From Chloroflexi bacterium RBG_16_68_14 (GTDB taxonomy: Bacteria; Chloroflexota; Dehalococcoidia; DSTF01; RBG-16-68-14): a DNA stretch of 9,159 nucleotides. Under the pieces are notes generated by a model, which saw only the letters and a list, made by a program, of their open reading frames with translations, made no database searches and was not told the DNA's origin. Below, in pieces: positions 6,579 to 9,159 of the stretch. Made by a program: the position numbers and the translations under genes. Position 1 is the stretch's first letter. Every line of letters begins with the position of its first letter. The stretch covers positions 4,756-13,914 of the forward strand of contig MGOB01000011.1 of the NCBI GenBank assembly GCA_001796995.1, written 5' to 3'.

Positions 6579-7544
6579 TCAGGGGGCCATCCTGCGAGCT
6601 ACGAGCGGGAACACGAGTTTGAGGGGGTAACCACCGCCGCCGCCACCTATGACAATACCGCCTAGACTCTCTGGCAGAATTCGCACCAGAGTTCCGATGT
6701 CGTAGTCATAGTTGCTGTCCCGCTCGTTCTGGAACTGCTGAAGAAATGCGATCCAGTCACCAATCATGGGTGATTCGTCAAGCTCGAAGGGCTGGTCAGG
6801 CGCTTGCGACCGAAGGTACGACAAGTGCTCGGGAAACTCCTGGAAGAAGCGTTGAGCACCATAGAAGGCCTGCTTGATGTGCCCCTGTCGATTTGTCTGG
6901 TCGACGTTCTTGTGGATCTTCACGACTTCCTCTGCTGCGAACCCGGGTTGAGCAGAACACCATCTTATGAACTCGCTGAGGGGAATCAAAGGCGCCGGCC
7001 CGGGCGGAGGAACCGGTGCCACCTCTCTGACGAGGTCTAGCAGAGCTTCCTTTTGGTCGGCCATCGTAAGGCACTGACCTACGAATGCGCCGTATTCCGC
7101 TAGGCTTGTAGGCGACAGAAGTCTTCGAGTTTCCTCGGCATATCCCAAGACCTCTACGATTTCGGGCGGTTCGACGACGCGAACAATCTCGATGTTGTCG
7201 CTCCAGCCGCCACGCGTTAGGTTGCCGGACCCGACCCCAGCAAGCACGTCGTCGGCCAGCAGGAGTTTCGCATGAAGAACGTTTGAGGTGTAAAGGCGGA
7301 CTTGCCGCTTACCGGCGTGCCGCTGAAGGAACTCGAGAACGACGTCTGGATCGCTGGCTCCTGTGATCCAGTCACGGGAGTCCATTCTCGTCCAAAGTTC
7401 AACCGATCTCACTGTCGCGGGTATCGCGTCCTCCACGAGGGCGATCCCGTAATGCTTGATGAAGGGGCTGCAGATCAGAAGGCGTTCCCGCGCGGCCTTG
7501 ACTACTGTCGCGATGTCGCTCGCGTCCGGGACCTTCCAACTCAC
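6579..7544 (-). CDS. PLD-family (single HKD motif) restriction endonuclease, BfiI/NgoFVII-like
   Basis: The product is 321 residues from a GTG start. The N-terminal half (1 to about 160) is one phospholipase D-type nuclease domain: RLLICSPFIK (21-30), then HAKLLLADDVLAGVGSGNLT (91-110) and DNIEIVRV (117-124). His91, Lys93, Asn108 and Glu119 fit the catalytic set of HKD nucleases with one motif per chain, which act as dimers and cleave DNA without metal (BfiI type, from family knowledge). The C-terminal half (about 162-321) resembles nothing I recognise and is the expected place for DNA recognition. It includes a run of six Gly (300-305) near the end. The gene begins 3 nt after the methyltransferase stop and has no Shine-Dalgarno, so translation is probably by reinitiation. 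G+C is lower than in gyrA. The nuclease fold is secure; restriction activity is inferred from the partner gene. Confidence 0.82.
   Translation of the reverse strand: MSWKVPDASDIATVVKAARERLLICSPFIKHYGIALVEDAIPATVRSVELWTRMDSRDWITGASDPDVVLEFLQRHAGKRQVRLYTSNVLHAKLLLADDVLAGVGSGNLTRGGWSDNIEIVRVVEPPEIVEVLGYAEETRRLLSPTSLAEYGAFVGQCLTMADQKEALLDLVREVAPVPPPGPAPLIPLSEFIRWCSAQPGFAAEEVVKIHKNVDQTNRQGHIKQAFYGAQRFFQEFPEHLSYLRSQAPDQPFELDESPMIGDWIAFLQQFQNERDSNYDYDIGTLVRILPESLGGIVIGGGGGGYPLKLVFPLVARRMAP
7188..7274 (-). other. HKD active-site segment of the nuclease
   Basis: This codes for residues 91-119: H-x-K (91, 93), GSGNLT (105-110) and the DNIE ending in Glu119. It is the only HKD-type motif in the protein; no second copy occurs in the C-terminal half, so a homodimer is needed for a full active site. 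Confidence 0.8.
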
Positions 7545-7547
7545 GGT

Positions 7548-8129
7548 TTAGTCGTCAGGCAGCAGAGCTGGCTGGTATTCCTTGGCCTGGAGCTTGAGGT
7601 CTTGGCGACCGCCCGGAGCTGAGGGGGTTTGGCCATTCCCACGCACTGGGGGCTTGAGCCTCTTGTCCGCGGCGGCCAGGCGAATGCTGCCCCTGACGAT
7701 CCTGAAAGAGGAGGGCTCGTTGGCTGCGAGCTGAGCCAATAGCGCGGCGAGGTCCTGGTCAGTTGCGCTCGAGACGCTGGCGTGGACGGCTTGGAGCAAA
7801 TGGAGGGCTGTTTGGTACCTCCGCACTCCATTAAGGTTCCTGCGGTTCTTGTAGTCTGCGGTTAGTAGGGCATCGGCTTCCACTACGGGATCACCCGTGC
7901 CATTGTCGAAGATCCGCTCAAAGCTCTCCCATACTTCCGGCTTTGCGTCCTTGGGCAGCGACTTGCGGCTTGCCGTGCTTAGCAGTCGCTTGGAACCGGC
8001 CAGGTCGACGGATTTTGCCCAGATGCGAATGCGGCGTCCAGCCTCTTCAATGGGCAGCGTTCCTGGCCTCCCTCCAAACGCCTTGCTCTTGACTACGGCC
8101 GAGCAGAGAGCTGCCGTCTCGTTCGGCTG
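7548..8129 (-). other. Uncharacterised C-terminal region of the methyltransferase (residues 276-468)
   Basis: After the SPEYARESVRRI helix that closes the methyltransferase fold, about 190 residues remain. A Lys/Arg-rich segment (308-335) is followed by a mixed region, EVWESFERIFDNGTGDPVVE (340-359), and a helical stretch, GVRRYQTALHLLQAVHASVS (376-395). It ends in a basic, Pro/Gly-rich linker (430-455) and a short acidic terminus. No catalytic motif is visible. It might bind DNA, contact the nuclease, or recognise the target. Confidence 0.6.
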
Positions 8130-8954
8130 CTGAAAGCCAATCCGACGAACCGACTCCCGCGCGTATTCGGGCGATATCTCGATACCTAGCCAGCGTCGTC
8201 CCAGGCTACGCGCAACCTTGGGCGTGGTCCCGCTGCCCGAAAACGGATCAAGTACAAGTTGGCCAGCCTTTGATGTGGCTCTGATTATCTTCTCTGCGAT
8301 CTCCTCCGGGTATACCGCGATGTGAGAGGATTGCTCGGTCGTCCCGAATGCAACTCGATCGACCTCCCATACGTTCCCCGGGTTGCGCCCCCAGAAATTG
8401 TTCCGCTTGTCAAGCTCTCGGGACCGCTCTCTAACTGAGTCGACATCGAAATGGGGATTAGCTTCGTAGCCATCCGGCTTTACGTACCAGAGTATGGTCT
8501 CGTGCTTGTTGGTGTACTTTCGCTTGAACGCGAGTCCTCCAAAGTATCGCCAGATGATGCGGTCCCAGAGGATCATCTGATTCGGCGGGTTTCTAAAGAA
8601 AGGATAGGTGACAATGTCGATGGGCAGTATGTCTCCGGCAGTACCGTTCTGTACCTGCGTGTAGCCGGTCTGCCAGAAGAGCGAGCCGTGAGGCTTCAGG
8701 ACGCGCTTCAACTCGTCAATTACCGCCTGGAGAAAGCAGAGGTATGCGTCAAGTGCCTTTCTATCCTTGTGGTTCCCCTTATAGTCCTTGTCGATGTTGT
8801 AGGGAGGACTCGTGTGGATCAGATCCACGCTGCTGTCTGGCATGTGGCGGAGCGCTTCTGCACAGTCGCCCACGACGATGTGGTTCTCGACCGCGTCCAA
8901 GGCTCCCGCGTCCTCGCCGAGGCGGCGAGTGAATTCGTTAAGCGTTATGAGCAT
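7548..8954 (-). CDS. Class beta DNA methyltransferase (N4-cytosine or N6-adenine) with C-terminal extension
   Basis: This 468-residue enzyme is predicted to transfer a methyl group from S-adenosylmethionine to an exocyclic amino group in DNA, protecting the host from the adjacent nuclease. Motif IV, TSPPYN (residues 48-53), comes before the AdoMet-binding motif I, DPFSGSGTT (236-244), which is the class beta order. TSPPY is most typical of N4-cytosine enzymes, but N6-adenine is possible. NPGNVWEVDRV (191-201) and HIAVYPEEIAEKII (211-224) are standard motifs before motif I. The target-recognition region is probably about 115-190. Residues 276-468 form an extension I cannot assign. The ATG at 8952-8954 has no Shine-Dalgarno; a TATTAC ends 7 nt upstream, suggesting a leaderless or near-leaderless message. 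Low-GC codons such as ATA and AGA point to transfer. Confidence 0.9.
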   Translation of the reverse strand: MLITLNEFTRRLGEDAGALDAVENHIVVGDCAEALRHMPDSSVDLIHTSPPYNIDKDYKGNHKDRKALDAYLCFLQAVIDELKRVLKPHGSLFWQTGYTQVQNGTAGDILPIDIVTYPFFRNPPNQMILWDRIIWRYFGGLAFKRKYTNKHETILWYVKPDGYEANPHFDVDSVRERSRELDKRNNFWGRNPGNVWEVDRVAFGTTEQSSHIAVYPEEIAEKIIRATSKAGQLVLDPFSGSGTTPKVARSLGRRWLGIEISPEYARESVRRIGFQQPNETAALCSAVVKSKAFGGRPGTLPIEEAGRRIRIWAKSVDLAGSKRLLSTASRKSLPKDAKPEVWESFERIFDNGTGDPVVEADALLTADYKNRRNLNGVRRYQTALHLLQAVHASVSSATDQDLAALLAQLAANEPSSFRIVRGSIRLAAADKRLKPPVRGNGQTPSAPGGRQDLKLQAKEYQPALLPDD

Positions 8955-8993
8955 ATTGCTGGTAATATGATAGCACGGCTGTTCCGTATGCTC
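8949..8993. promoter_or_regulatory. Nested inverted repeats and candidate promoter over the methyltransferase start
   Basis: The whole 38-nt gap between the cyclase stop and the methyltransferase ATG lies within an inverted repeat, GAGCATA (8949-8955) and TATGCTC (8987-8993). Inside it is a second one, CATATT (8952-8957) and AATATG (8964-8969), which covers the start codon. On the minus strand TATCAT (8967-8972) and the overlapping TATTAC (8962-8967) are -10-like; no good -35 is seen. The AT-rich gap stands out against the flanking genes. This looks like an operator-promoter, possibly bound by the methyltransferase itself, since no controller gene is present. Confidence 0.45.
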
Positions 8994-9159
8994 TACTTCG
9001 CCCAGCGCACCTCGTACAGCCGCACCGGGTCCTCGAAGCCGCGCAGCGCCGCCTCGCCCCGGTCCGAGAAGAGGAAGCCCTTGCCCGCCACCAGCTCCCG
9101 CACGACGTTGGAGGCGAAGATCCGGCCGGGCTCCGCCTGGTCGCAGATGCGCCGGGCGA
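8993..9159 (-). CDS. C-terminal end of a class III adenylate/guanylate cyclase domain protein (partial)
   Basis: From the right edge a minus-strand frame runs 54 residues to a TAG at 8993-8995. The sequence RICDQAEPGRIFASNVVREL, then GFLFSDRGEAALRGFEDPVRLYEV, is the usual end of class III nucleotide cyclase catalytic domains: the 'A.pGeI..S..v..lv' helix, then the 'F.drGe..LkG...pv.lyeV' strands. This domain makes cAMP or cGMP; the metal-binding aspartates and substrate-choosing residues lie upstream, outside the window. The protein ends right after the domain (RWAK). The gene is high-GC like the chromosome, so the change to lower G+C occurs at its stop codon. Confidence 0.85.
   Translation of the reverse strand, partial: ARRICDQAEPGRIFASNVVRELVAGKGFLFSDRGEAALRGFEDPVRLYEVRWAK

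Noticed and set aside
6555..6620. Target-site duplication or terminal repeat bounding the restriction cassette
   Set aside because: Compared with 8940-8995, I found no shared direct or inverted repeat, so the mode of insertion cannot be read from the ends.
6630..6647. GCC/GGC repeat in the nuclease gene as a sign of frameshift or assembly error
   Set aside because: The frame continues past the glycine run with a plausible beta-strand sequence (YPLKLVFPLV) and ends cleanly before the gyrA Shine-Dalgarno.
4833..6665. 610-residue open frame on the plus strand opposite gyrA
   Set aside because: Its product is a low-complexity Leu/Val/Asp/His/Gly mixture typical of the complement of a high-GC gene. 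gyrA on the other strand is unmistakable, with catalytic Tyr and GyrA-box.
6579..8954. DISARM-like defence system (methyltransferase plus PLD protein DrmC)
   Set aside because: DISARM also needs a helicase and DUF1998-type genes, and none is present. The chromosomal cyclase and gyrA genes flank the pair directly.

Overview
The window is high-GC bacterial chromosome: about 70% G+C in the gyrA stretch I counted by hand, with G or C at most third codon positions. It is gene-dense, with short intergenic gaps. A deazaflavin/flavin-type PPOX protein, an Mrp-type Fe-S ATPase, an acyl-CoA dehydrogenase and GyrA motifs such as GDAPVYE and VDNDPPAAMRYTEARL fit a high-GC Chloroflexota (Dehalococcoidia-like) bacterium. 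This placement is an inference from protein character only; other high-GC phyla are not excluded.

Left third, plus strand (3-3169). The 3' end of an unrecognised gene is followed within 9 nt by a small PPOX-fold flavin/F420-type protein. A Mrp/NBP35-type P-loop ATPase with a CPHC metal motif begins 7 nt after that. After a 160-nt gap holding a strong hairpin and a possible -10 box, a 413-aa acyl-CoA dehydrogenase runs alone. It has Asp where the family normally has its catalytic Glu.

Middle, minus strand (3186-6554). gyrA (944 aa) has a complete catalytic core and a GyrA-box. It carries an unusual tail of about 116 residues rich in Lys, Ala and Pro, resembling histone H1. Its quinolone-determining segment reads Ala-Pro-Val-Tyr-Glu. 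A GNAT acetyltransferase follows 42 nt downstream, probably on the same transcript, and converges on the acyl-CoA dehydrogenase.

Right third, minus strand (6579-8954). This two-gene cassette has visibly lower G+C (50% in one hand-counted 60-nt line). A class beta DNA methyltransferase with a C-terminal extension of about 190 residues is followed 3 nt later by a nuclease with a single PLD (HKD) motif of the BfiI/NgoFVII kind. I read it as a compact, laterally acquired restriction-modification system inserted between gyrA and a class III nucleotide cyclase gene, whose 3' end is at the right edge. The methyltransferase start has no Shine-Dalgarno and lies inside nested inverted repeats. The nuclease ends only 24 nt before the gyrA start, so gyrA may now depend on transcription through, or from within, the cassette. 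This cassette, with its uncharacterised C-terminal domains and single methyltransferase, is the best candidate here for an undescribed system; the gyrA tail is second.

No rRNA, tRNA, CRISPR array or insertion sequence was seen.
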